Source: Desulforhabdus amnigena (lineage in GTDB: Bacteria > Desulfobacterota > Syntrophobacteria > Syntrophobacterales > Syntrophobacteraceae). From it: a stretch of DNA of 64,000 bases. The translations under genes and the position numbers were made by a program. The DNA is taken from assembly GCF_027925305.1 (NCBI RefSeq), contig NZ_BSDR01000001.1, positions 2,383,001-2,447,000 on the forward strand, read 5' to 3'. Under the pieces are notes generated by a model. It saw only the letters and a program-made list of their open reading frames with translations, made no database searches and was not told the origin of the DNA. The stretch's first letter is position 1; each line of letters begins with the position of its first letter. Below, one piece after another: positions 10,501 to 17,818 of this stretch.

Positions 10501-11371
10501 GCTCTCCGAATCGCAGATTAGAAGGCTGGCCAGTTTCCGTGTTTTTTCCTCGGCCCCCGGTACCTATGGGCTGGGAGTGGGACTCGCCCTGGACGCCTCC
10601 GCCTGGGAAGACGACAAGGACCTGGCGGAAGTCTATGTCAACTGGGGCGGATACGCTTACGGTTCCAACAAAAACGCCGAGGGACTCAAGGTGTACGGTA
10701 TGGAGGTGCAGGACCTGCTGGCCCGGCAGCTGTCCAATATAGACGTATCTTTCATGAAACAGAGCACCGCGGAATACGACATCCTAGACTGCGGATGCTA
10801 CGCTGTGTTCCAGGGGGGGATGGCGGCCGCTTCCAGGGCTCTGGGCGGTAAGGGACCGAAGCTCTACTGGGGAGACGCCAACCAGGCCGATACTCCGGAC
10901 ATACGTGATTTCAAGGAGGAAATCGGGAGGTCCGCCCGCGCCAGGCTTCTCAACCGCAAGTGGATCGAGAACATGAAAAGGCACGGCTATCAAGGGGCCC
11001 AGGACGTATCGAGCCGCGTGAACAACCTCTTCAAATGGAGCGCCACCTCCCGGGAGGTGGAAAAATGGGTTTTCGACTCGGTGGTGGAGTCCTACATCCT
11101 TGATCGGGAAAATCTCGAGTGGCTGCGGGAAGCCAATCCGCATGCCCTGGAGGAACTTACCCGCAGGCTGCTCGAAGCCCACTCCCGCGGACTCTGGGAG
11201 GCCGACCCGGAGTTGCTGGCCGAGGTGCAGTCCGCCGCCCTCACCATCGAAGGGGATATGGAGGAGATGATGGGCGACGTGGAAGGGGAATTCCAGGGGG
11301 GCAAGGTGGAGATGTTGACCTCCCGCAACGTGGAGAAGTGGGAGCCCAAATGGACTTTCAAGAAGCCGTAG
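7592..11371 (+). CDS. Second CobN-like large subunit, diverged at conserved motif
   Basis: 1259 aa, RBS GGGAG before ATG 7592, 30 bases after the first cobN. It aligns over its whole length with the upstream paralogue but is strongly diverged. The HxGxHG motif reads HFGTGGSLEYLPGK: H539 is kept, while the second histidine is G543. NDPSEG is changed to NVPGEG, and the C-terminal DYYNYYGG block to GCYAVFQGG. A cysteine trio absent from the first copy, CYGSKCNGEVC (C499, C504, C509), sits just before HDPELPPPHHW; similar cysteines occur, from memory, in some other anaerobe CobN proteins. It is intact and full length, so selection is probably maintaining it. It may use a different metal or tetrapyrrole, or be a non-catalytic partner of the first CobN. 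Confidence 0.82.
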   Translation: MNIVFVHTHMFHHQTWKRVADRLESEGIRLSIFPQQNAPLVLDMLAAGDTDLFLGELSQGLPAFKELTAAAEQARHRIGFGMEMPKGFSTLSEDVLSLFKSYIAKVSEENYYNGIKYLASQAGMDTAYEAVQPVKTHGIYHCDAPETFGDTASYLNWHEKHRGVSSDGNIVGMLCYHSQIVEGNTVEIDEVIHSLEDHGLVPLCVFCEGIPDSSLLPDRRYPWLSYFKTNGSHPEAVLNLLGGRFLARQQDVRHLQGLDVPVYQLIRNYTQTAGQWLEDPVGLSGHSLVYAVAQPEVAGIIEPTLVAALAIEISPADPASSRPFTPIEERIDTLCRRLKRLIRLRRLPNFQKRITFVLHNNPCKGVEATVGMATGLDAFQSLASVLQAMKSAGYDTGDAPANGKEILEMILQRKAVSEFRWTTVSEIVQKGGVLYRMGREEYETYLDSLPSEARERVLSEWGGFPGQGMVYREDGRDVLLITGLRFGKIKIMPQPKRGCYGSKCNGEVCRILHDPELPPPHHWLATYKYIRDTSDAVVHFGTGGSLEYLPGKRAALSERCFPALSVDDLPHIYLYVMNVPGEGLMAKRRAGAVMVDHLTPVYRPAEMDEETRRLEALLEQYFRASDMGEAARLDLIGKEMLPLMKRLKFVEKDDGGEDLQEKARLASRQIELTKRALAPDGMHILGTFPDATGRARMLTTILLHPSPELPDLQGITQKLEGGTGNVFEDGVEITQSILENLKPERLPDELLTRESFNGLADWCRNMDWQIRESRREIPQLLKALNGGYIEPGLSGSIYQGKTDALPTGRNFFATDVTMLPTRAAWEIGCKLADRLLSKFLDEEGRFPENIGINLWSSDAFKSDGEVCSQILYLLGVRPVWNAYGRVGKVEAIPLEELEIRVAGEKIVRRPRIDVTIQASGILRDMVMNFCELLDDAVLLVSRLDEPGEWNFIRKHTLEHMDALRSEMQDRLSESQIRRLASFRVFSSAPGTYGLGVGLALDASAWEDDKDLAEVYVNWGGYAYGSNKNAEGLKVYGMEVQDLLARQLSNIDVSFMKQSTAEYDILDCGCYAVFQGGMAAASRALGGKGPKLYWGDANQADTPDIRDFKEEIGRSARARLLNRKWIENMKRHGYQGAQDVSSRVNNLFKWSATSREVEKWVFDSVVESYILDRENLEWLREANPHALEELTRRLLEAHSRGLWEADPELLAEVQSAALTIEGDMEEMMGDVEGEFQGGKVEMLTSRNVEKWEPKWTFKKP

Positions 11372-11394
11372 AAAGATTTCGCGCTGTGGGTGTT

Positions 11395-11456
11395 TAGGGA
11401 ACCGGCGGATTCCAATATCCCGTTATTCACCACGGAGACACGGAGGGCACGGAGAA
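11395..11456 (+). repeat. Dispersed repeat, family B copy 1
   Basis: Carries GATTCCAATATCCCGTTATT followed by CACGGAGACACGGAGGGCAC. Copies at about 22053-22122 and 48636-48696 share the same order of blocks and the same orientation. Each lies just after one + strand gene and before the next. Non-coding. Confidence 0.75.
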
Positions 11457-11534
11457 TGCTTTAAAATTTTTATGGATTTCATCCACGATAGCATTGAAGA
11501 GGACTTTTGATCTTTTGATATAGGGAGAACGGCA

Positions 11535-13112
11535 ATGGACACATCGTTGAAGGTCCTGAAGGTCGCTTTTGTGCACCTAGACGTCCGGTACAAAGATCCT
11601 GAGGCCAACCGGAAAAACCTGCTCCGGTTGAACCGGGAAGCGGCCATACAGGGAGCCAACCTCATTTTGAATACGGAAATGCCCCTGGCGGGCTATTCAT
11701 TCTCTTCACGGGAGGACATTTCCGGTTACGTTGAATCGGAAAACGGTCCCACTCTGACCGAAATCAAGCGGCTGGCAAAAGAATACGGGACCTACATCGG
11801 AATGGGGCTTGCCGAGCACGATGAAGCGACGGGAATCTACTACAACAGCGCATTCGTGATCGATCCGGATGGCAGGCGGGTTTGCAGGTACCGCAAGATC
11901 AATGCGGAAATGCGCTGGGCATGCCCCGGAGACCCCAAGCAGAGCGGGACCTTCGATACCCCCTGGGGGCGGATAGGAGTCCTGATCTGCTCGGATTCCT
12001 ACTATGGAATGATGCCGCGTTCCATGGCCATGCGAGGGGTTGACCTCCTGTGGGTGCCGGCCAACTGGCCTCCGAGCGGCCTCGACCCGCTGGAGCTCTG
12101 GAAGGGAAGAGCTATCGAAAATGGTTTTTTCATCGCCGCCTGCGGGCGTACGGGAAAAGACCGCATCATGGACTGCACCTCCGCGGTCTCCTGCGCGTTC
12201 GACCCGCAGGGCCGGGAGCTCTTCGCCGCATCCTCGGAAGAATCCCGGGTCTTCATGGTGGAAATTCCATTGAACGAAGTGGGAAGGCTTTCCAATGGAT
12301 CACACCCCCAAACCCTGCAAGGCCGGAATCCCTCCCTCTATCGATCCATCTACCTGGACTTTCGCCTCATCGACGATCTTACGGCCCATTATGACCTGCC
12401 GCAGCCGGGACCATTGCATGTTCACTGCCTTGTTCCAGGCGGGGAAGACTGGGATCTCGAAACCTTCGAGAGGCAAATTACCGTCACAAAAAAGGAAGGC
12501 TCCAACCTCTTCGTGCTGCCCCCTCTTTCTTCTGCTCTCATGGATGCAAAGAGTTTGAAGTCCCTGGCCAGACAGCACGATGTCGCACTGGCCACATCCC
12601 TTTACAGTGGCGGACCGGCAGACAGCGTCTCTTCTTCGAGCGATGAGACACCGGGAAGGGAAAACCCTTCCGCCGTTCAGGTTTTGGTGACACCCGACAC
12701 AACCTGTGAATGGCGCATCGAAGATACGGAGCATCCAAACGGCAAGTTTCCTTTTCCCACGGTTCATTACGGCCCGGCAAAACTGGGCATGGCCCCGTAT
12801 GAACTGCTCTTGCATCCCGAACTGGCCGTCGCTTTTTCCAAGGAGGGATATGACCTGGTGGTCCTCTCGGAAAATCGATTGGACAGGACCCAACGTCTCC
12901 TTTGCGGAATCAGGACAATCGAAGGAATTGCCGTAGCCGCCTGCTCCCCGAACGGCGCGATCATCTCCATGGTCCCGAAAGGACACGAACGCTGGGAAGA
13001 GCAAAGCATCGAAGGTCCGGGAACCTGCTCCTACGCACTCGACACAGCGCGGATCAGGAAAAAGCGCTTTCAGGATCGAGTGGACTTCGAGCTTCTCCTG
13101 AGGACTTCCTGA
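11535..13112 (+). CDS. Tandem nitrilase-fold (carbon-nitrogen hydrolase) protein
   Basis: 525 aa, RBS GGGAG before ATG 11535. The N-terminal half is a nitrilase-superfamily amidase with the expected E-K-C triad: E48 (NTEMPLAGYSF), K121 (YRKINAE, with E125) and C152 (GVLICSDSYY). The C-terminal half (about 295-525) looks like a second nitrilase fold whose catalytic positions are not kept: PPLSS replaces the Glu region and GPAKLGMAPYE replaces the Cys region. Nitrilase-fold enzymes hydrolyse or form amides and nitriles, and the substrate cannot be read from sequence. Placed between CobN-like chelatases and a CbiZ fusion, it could act on corrinoid side-chain amides, but that is inference from position. 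No signal peptide, so cytoplasmic. Confidence 0.82.
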   Translation: MDTSLKVLKVAFVHLDVRYKDPEANRKNLLRLNREAAIQGANLILNTEMPLAGYSFSSREDISGYVESENGPTLTEIKRLAKEYGTYIGMGLAEHDEATGIYYNSAFVIDPDGRRVCRYRKINAEMRWACPGDPKQSGTFDTPWGRIGVLICSDSYYGMMPRSMAMRGVDLLWVPANWPPSGLDPLELWKGRAIENGFFIAACGRTGKDRIMDCTSAVSCAFDPQGRELFAASSEESRVFMVEIPLNEVGRLSNGSHPQTLQGRNPSLYRSIYLDFRLIDDLTAHYDLPQPGPLHVHCLVPGGEDWDLETFERQITVTKKEGSNLFVLPPLSSALMDAKSLKSLARQHDVALATSLYSGGPADSVSSSSDETPGRENPSAVQVLVTPDTTCEWRIEDTEHPNGKFPFPTVHYGPAKLGMAPYELLLHPELAVAFSKEGYDLVVLSENRLDRTQRLLCGIRTIEGIAVAACSPNGAIISMVPKGHERWEEQSIEGPGTCSYALDTARIRKKRFQDRVDFELLLRTS

Positions 13113-13149
13113 GCGGCTTGGGAAGCGATTCGAGGAATACTCCACTTTA

Positions 13150-13260
13150 GAGCCTATCCGAAAACCTACCTAGGCAGCGGACACCCCCCCTTTAATTCCC
13201 CCCTCAAGGGGGGACCGAGGGGGGTGTCGCAAAGTCCACGGGGGGGGGCGGATAGGTTAT
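13150..13260. repeat. Dispersed palindromic repeat, family A copy 2
   Basis: Starts GAGCCTATCCGAAAACC, ends GCGGATAGGTT (inverted), with CCCCCCTCAAGGGGGG inside. The 331-base gap between the nitrilase-like gene and the CbiZ fusion (13113-13443) consists largely of this element and the REP-like hairpins at 13301-13371. I saw no cobalamin riboswitch there. Confidence 0.7.
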
Positions 13261-13300
13261 TAGTACAGCTCCAGATTGAAGGTGAACAAAATGCACTTGC

Positions 13301-13371
13301 CGTCACCCCGGCGAAAGCCGGGGTCCAGAAAAGCTTAATTGACCTGGATTCCGACTTCCGTCGGAATGAGG
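13301..13371. repeat. REP-like double hairpin
   Basis: Contains CCCCGGC-GAAA-GCCGGGG and then ATTCCGAC-TTCC-GTCGGAAT, two perfect stem-loops spaced about 25 bases apart. The sequence resembles widespread proteobacterial REP-type elements. It is not part of the downstream gene even though that frame stays open through it. Confidence 0.6.
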
Positions 13372-13443
13372 ATGGATAGCCTCCACCGATTTTGTACACT
13401 TGTTTGTGTGGGGCTGAAAAACAGGGATCAGGGATCGAAATCC

Positions 13444-15510
13444 ATGAAAGAATACAAGCGTTTTATGAGACGAAACTGGCGGTTGCGGTATTGTTTTCTT
13501 ATGGCTCTCTTTTGTCTGACCTTCCTGGGATCCGCTTTGGGATCTGCGGCTTCACTCTTTGCCTATCCTGTCAGTCTGACGGATTCCGGGGGAAATACCA
13601 TCATCTTGGAGCGGAAACCCCAAAACGTGATTTCCCTTGTCCCCGCGATCACCGAGATCATTTTTGCTCTGGGTGAGGGTGAATCCATCAAGGGAATCAC
13701 TTATCACGACACCTGTCCACCCGGTGAAAATCAAAAGAGCATCGTGGGAGGATTCTTCGCTCCGTCACCGGATCGAATGGAAGCCCTTGGACCCGATCTG
13801 ATCTTTGTCTCTTCCCTGCACAGGGAAATCCAAAACCGCTTTTCTCATGAAAACTGTCGAATGATTCAGCTGGAGTCTCATTCCATTGATCAGCTCTATG
13901 AAAACATTCGCTCTTTGGGATTGATCTTCGAGAAGACCCGTGAGGCGGAAGCAATCATTGAGGGGATTCAAAACCAGCTGCGGCTCGTTGCTCAAAAAAT
14001 CGACAAGATCCCGGGCAGTCAAAGAAAAAGAGTTATTCGGCTCATGGGGCGGGACCGCGTGATGACACCGGGGGACGACTCCTTCCAGAACGCATTCATC
14101 CGTGCCGCGGGAGGCATTCCTCCTGAACTCGGCAAAAAGGGAAACGTGGTGGATGTTTCCCTCGAGGAATGGACGCGTTTCAATCCCCAGGTGATCTATG
14201 GCTGCAATGGAGACCGGGAGGTTGCCGGGAAGTTTTTTTCCCAGCCGGGTTGGAAGGATGTGGAAGCCGTCCGTACGGGCAGGATTTTCTATCTGCCCTG
14301 TGAACTGACGTGCCGCGCTTCGGTGCGTTCAGGCGATTTTGTCCAGGGACTCGCGTCCCTGGTTTACGAAGAGGAATTTTCCTCCGTCCGGAACAGGGTC
14401 CTCGAGGAAAAGCGTGTTCAAAGCAAGCCCATAGAGCTCCCTTTGGATTACGTCCGGTCGGCGAGAGTGGATGAAAGCAACATCTTCGATTTTCCGAACA
14501 AGACCTTGACGATTGAATTCAGGAGACCCATGGGGGTCACCTCCACCCTTGAAGGAGAGCGCGAAAAGATCATCGCCGTCGGCAACCACTATTCTTCTCC
14601 CCCGTGCTGGAGCATCGAACACAGGCTGGGTCTCGAAAAGAGCAGGGAACGCATCTACAAGGCGATCGGGAGGTCGAAAAAGGACAGCTGCTTTCTTTTT
14701 ACCGGTGCAGACATGGGGAATTTGAGTGTTCAAAAGGCGCAATTCAAAGAGATGACCGTGTATGCCCTGGTGACGGCGGGTGTGGAGACCAACGCCGTAC
14801 GCATGTCGGTAGACGAAGGGCTTTTCTACGAACCGGGCACCATCAACGTGATTCTCATGACCAATATGAAACTCTCCCCCAAGGCGAGGGCGAGAGCGGT
14901 CATCAGCGCGACGGAAGGCAAAACGGCGGCAATGCAGGACCTGGACATTCGAAGTTCCGTCAGCCCCCTGAAGAGTCAGGCGACAGGGACCGGCACGGAT
15001 GAGGTCCTTGTGGTCGAAGGAGAAGGCAAGCCCATCGACAATACAGGGGGACACTGCAAGATGGGGGAATTGATTGCAAAAACCGTTTACGACGGAGTGA
15101 AGGAAGCGGTCTACCGGCAAAATGGAATCCTGCTCCAGCGCAGTATCTTTCAGAAGCTCCGGGAAAGACACATCAACCCCAATGGACTTCTGAGGGAATG
15201 CGGTTGCCTTGGTCAAGGAAACGATGAACGCGCCAATATCGCCCGGTTCGAGGCCATTTTGCTGCAGCCTCGATACGCCGCCTTCCTGGAATCGGCCTTT
15301 GCCCTCAGCGATGCCTACGAAAGGGGACTGATTACGGACCTCGGCGCCTTCGAAGCGTATTGTCGCACCGTTTCCGAGGAAATTGCAGGGCATAGGACAG
15401 AAAATTGGACCGACAGAATAACCTCCGAGGAGATCCCTATTGTTCTCAGAATGTCTCTCAACGCCTTGCTGAATGGAATGGTGCTGAAAAACGAGCAACC
15501 GCAACAATGA
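13444..15510 (+). CDS. BtuF-like corrinoid-binding protein fused to CbiZ amidohydrolase, exported
   Basis: 688 aa from ATG 13444; the frame is open further upstream but only through a REP element. Residues 1-40 are a basic stretch followed by a hydrophobic signal (RYCFLMALFCLTFLGSALGS), so the protein should be exported. About 45-300 is a BtuF/FhuD-type binding-protein domain (KPQNVISLVPAITEIIFALG). About 346-558 is a CbiZ domain, with GVETNAVRMSVDEG, GTINVILMTN and DNTGGHCKMGELIAKTVYDG. CbiZ removes the nucleotide loop side chain of adenosylcobinamide-type corrinoids so they can be rebuilt. A 120-residue C-terminal region (HINPNGLLRECGCLGQG) is of unknown function. The export signal implies that corrinoid remodelling happens outside the cytoplasm. 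No BtuC/BtuD genes adjoin. Confidence 0.85.
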   Translation: MKEYKRFMRRNWRLRYCFLMALFCLTFLGSALGSAASLFAYPVSLTDSGGNTIILERKPQNVISLVPAITEIIFALGEGESIKGITYHDTCPPGENQKSIVGGFFAPSPDRMEALGPDLIFVSSLHREIQNRFSHENCRMIQLESHSIDQLYENIRSLGLIFEKTREAEAIIEGIQNQLRLVAQKIDKIPGSQRKRVIRLMGRDRVMTPGDDSFQNAFIRAAGGIPPELGKKGNVVDVSLEEWTRFNPQVIYGCNGDREVAGKFFSQPGWKDVEAVRTGRIFYLPCELTCRASVRSGDFVQGLASLVYEEEFSSVRNRVLEEKRVQSKPIELPLDYVRSARVDESNIFDFPNKTLTIEFRRPMGVTSTLEGEREKIIAVGNHYSSPPCWSIEHRLGLEKSRERIYKAIGRSKKDSCFLFTGADMGNLSVQKAQFKEMTVYALVTAGVETNAVRMSVDEGLFYEPGTINVILMTNMKLSPKARARAVISATEGKTAAMQDLDIRSSVSPLKSQATGTGTDEVLVVEGEGKPIDNTGGHCKMGELIAKTVYDGVKEAVYRQNGILLQRSIFQKLRERHINPNGLLRECGCLGQGNDERANIARFEAILLQPRYAAFLESAFALSDAYERGLITDLGAFEAYCRTVSEEIAGHRTENWTDRITSEEIPIVLRMSLNALLNGMVLKNEQPQQ

Positions 15511-15600
15511 TGGCCCCGAAAGTCCGCCACTGAGAAACTCTCTGAAAATTCTCCCCTTGAGGAGATTGGCGTCAGGTTAAGTAAGGCCGCTCAACCGTAA

Positions 15601-15743
15601 GAGGCTGTCTGAAAATTCCTCTGCTTGAAAGTCGAACCTGCTTCGATTCCCCCCTTGAGGGGGGCCAAAGGGGGGGTGTTTTTCTGGTTCGCGAAACCTT
15701 GGCCCCCTGCCCCCCCCTCAAGGGGGGAATTTTCAGACATCCT
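15601..15743. repeat. Dispersed palindromic repeat, family A copy 3
   Basis: Begins GAGGCTGTCTGAAAATTCC and ends GGAATTTTCAGACATCC, near-perfect terminal inverted repeats, with C-run/G-run palindromes inside. A partial further copy (CTCTCTGAAAATTC) precedes it near 15537. The 981-base gap 15511-16491 holds this element, AT-richer unassigned sequence (about 15900-16200) and the tandem repeat at 16216; I see no convincing gene in it. Confidence 0.7.
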
Positions 15744-16247
15744 ATGAAGGTTAAAATCCCTCCTTGAAGGGGGACAGGGGGGTGTAACGCTCTGAAAACA
15801 TCCCATTTCAATCCCCCCTTCCACTCAAGGGGCCTCCCAAAACAGGTTGGGAGGTGTCCCCCCAGTTGGGTCCAGTCAATTATCTCTTTAGTCACTGAAA
15901 AAATCCGTGATCTCCTGATGGACAATCCCTCTGAATAGCCATATTTTTGTTGTATATTATTCTTTCTTGACCCGAAATTTTCCTGCCGACAGTTTTATTG
16001 ATTGGGATGAAATGCCAACAGAACCCAGTAACTATTCAAAATCCAAGTTTGTTGGGTTACCGCCTCCCTGGATAACTACTCGAATTGAGTAACAACCGAT
16101 GGATTTTGTCCTCCAGCCCCACAGCGCAACGGCAAGCGGGTCTGCAACCTGGGCGGTTTGTAAGATTAATCGAATTGAGATGGGTCTATGTCTATGGTTA
16201 AAGGCTGACCTTAGGGATTGTAAAAGAACTATTTCCCGGTTTCTCCT

Positions 16248-16281
16248 GGATTCCGGTTTTCGCCGGAATCCGGTCTTTTTT
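16248..16281 (+). terminator. Terminator-like hairpin, unit 1
   Basis: GGATTCCGG-TTTTCG-CCGGAATCC is a perfect 9-bp stem with a 6-base loop, followed by GGTCTTTTTTG. It has the layout of a Rho-independent terminator reading + strand, though it may equally be a repeat-borne hairpin. Confidence 0.5.
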
Positions 16282-16374
16282 GAAGAAATACGGAACTTGT
16301 TTTTCTAAGGGCCCTTAGTCCATTTCAAGGGCTGACCCCGGTGATTGTAAAAGAACTATTTCCCGGTTTCTCCT

Positions 16375-16408
16375 GGATTCCGGTTTTCGCCGGAATCCGG
16401 TCTTTTTT
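16375..16408 (+). terminator. Terminator-like hairpin, unit 2
   Basis: Identical copy of the 16248 hairpin plus T-run in the second tandem unit. The two in series would insulate the downstream gene from upstream transcription. Confidence 0.5.
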
Positions 16409-16491
16409 GAAGAAATACGGAACTTGTTTTTCTAAGGGCCCTTAGTCCATTTCAAGGGCTGACCCCGGTGACTGACCCCGGTGACTTGGTC

Positions 16492-17241
16492 ATGTACGAT
16501 CCTGTCAAAAGAGCAATAGACACCGCAAAGATCGCCTGCCGGGAAGATCTGAGGAAATATTCTCGCTTCAGGCCGGCAAGATTCTATGGAGGAATAGCCA
16601 CGGCAGACTGCGTGGGGTGCTGCCTTCAATGCATCTTCTGCTGGTCCTATGATAGTGTGGTGAGACCGCAGGCCATCGGGGAGTTCTACTCTCCTGAAGA
16701 AGTTGCTCGAAAGCTCGTCGGCATCGCCGGAAAGAAAGGCTTTCATCAGGTGAGAATCAGCGGAGGCGAGCCGACCCTCTCAAAGGTACATCTCCTCAAG
16801 GTTCTCGACCTCATCCCCAAAGATATCCGGTTCATACTCGAGACCAACGGGATCCTCATCGGCCATGACGAGAAATATGCCAGGGCTTTGGCAAGTTATG
16901 AAAACCTCCATGTCAGGGTGAGCCTCAAGGGAACGAATGAGGAGGAGTTCTCACGCCTGACGGGAGCAATACCTGCCGGTTTCGAATTGCAGTTGAGAGC
17001 CCTGGAGAATCTCATCCGAGCCGGGGTATCGACTCACGCCGCAGCGATGGTGAGCTTCTCTTCACCGGAGGACGTTGAGAGGCTTGGAAAAAGACTTGCT
17101 CGAATATCACAGGAACTGGGGGAAATGGAAATCGAAGAGCTTGTGTTTTTCAACCCAGGTGTAGAGGAGAGGCTGAAGCGTGCAAAGGTGCGCTATCGCA
17201 CATCCTATCGCCCCGACAGCATCCCACCCGAGCAAATCTGA
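16492..17241 (+). CDS. Radical SAM protein (small, MoaA-like core)
   Basis: 249 aa from ATG 16492. CVGCCLQCIFCW contains a CX3CX2C radical SAM triad, followed by ISGGEPTLS (the GGEP SAM-binding motif) and ILETNGILI. These place it in the general MoaA/PflA-activase-like radical SAM group; I cannot name the substrate. There is no SPASM domain and the protein is short. The frame stays open to a GTG at 16468, but that stretch is the end of the tandem repeat array. No good Shine-Dalgarno sequence precedes either start, suggesting that repeat expansion altered the 5' region. It lies alone between repeats and a convergent gene pair. Confidence 0.8.
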   Translation: MYDPVKRAIDTAKIACREDLRKYSRFRPARFYGGIATADCVGCCLQCIFCWSYDSVVRPQAIGEFYSPEEVARKLVGIAGKKGFHQVRISGGEPTLSKVHLLKVLDLIPKDIRFILETNGILIGHDEKYARALASYENLHVRVSLKGTNEEEFSRLTGAIPAGFELQLRALENLIRAGVSTHAAAMVSFSSPEDVERLGKRLARISQELGEMEIEELVFFNPGVEERLKRAKVRYRTSYRPDSIPPEQI

Positions 17242-17431
17242 GTTCGGCATCCCCCGGTGTCACCCTGAATACCAATGATCATTCCATTATGGCGCGAGGC
17301 TTTTCTCATCATAGCCGAGGATCTCGTCTGCACCGCATATTTGGCCGAAAGAATTGCTGGATTGTTTCTGCCGAGCTGTACCGCTTGCAGGTCCGGCTTT
17401 GCAGACATCGTCGAAGAATTTCGTAATGGTA

Positions 17432-17818
17432 TCAATATTTCGACTTCCAGGGTATCACACCGCGAACGCCCCCGGTCGGATCTTCAACATCGCCTGTATT
17501 GCGCGGAATGAGATGGATGTGGACATGGGGAATGGTTTGCCCTGCGGCCGTGTTTACATTGATTCCGATGTTAAAGCCGTCCGGGTGATATTCTTTAGCG
17601 AGATATTCTTTTGCCCGCCACAAGAGACGCATGAGATCCTCCACCTCGTCTTGGTGTAGATCAAAGAAGTTGCTGACATGGCGTCTTGGGATGACGAGAA
17701 GATGGCCAGGGTTGACAGGAAATGCGTCAAAGACAGCGTAGGAGAGGTTGGACTCGATCACACACTTGCGATTCTCGAGTTGACAGAAAGGGCATTCTTC
17801 AGGGGTTAAGGCGCGCAT
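17432..17818 (-). CDS. HIT family nucleotide hydrolase/transferase
   Basis: 128 aa from the internal ATG at 17818 (MRALTPEECPFC); an upstream in-frame start at 17863 would add 15 residues. The histidine triad PHVHIHLIPR and the FPVNPGHLLVIPRRHV segment are diagnostic. A CPFC pair near the N-terminus is common in zinc-binding HIT proteins. HIT enzymes cleave nucleotide phosphoramidates or dinucleoside polyphosphates in the cytoplasm. Its start overlaps by 20 bases the end of the disrupted gene upstream (stop at 17799), which suggests they were once an operon. Confidence 0.88.
   Translation of the reverse strand: MRALTPEECPFCQLENRKCVIESNLSYAVFDAFPVNPGHLLVIPRRHVSNFFDLHQDEVEDLMRLLWRAKEYLAKEYHPDGFNIGINVNTAAGQTIPHVHIHLIPRNTGDVEDPTGGVRGVIPWKSKY

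Larger units (their letters stand above)
16216..16469 (+). repeat. Two tandem copies of a 127-base unit
   Basis: The unit starting GATTGTAAAAGAACTATTTC occurs at 16216 and again at 16343, essentially identical over 127 bases. A third, very short partial repeat (GACCCCGGTGACTGACCCCG) follows at 16461. Each unit carries a stem-loop with a T-run. The array stops 22 bases before the start codon of the radical SAM gene. Confidence 0.9.

Noticed and set aside
13113-13443. Cobalamin riboswitch before the CbiZ fusion
   Set aside because: I looked for the B12-box and the surrounding stems and saw only repeat elements; the same holds for the gaps at 534-693 and 11372-11534.
13339-13443. N-terminal extension of the BtuF-CbiZ protein from TTG 13339
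   Set aside because: The added residues come from a REP-type hairpin and would put 35 residues before the signal peptide.
16099-16308. 69-codon frame upstream of the tandem repeat
   Set aside because: It reads into the repeated unit, has no SD and no protein-like pattern.
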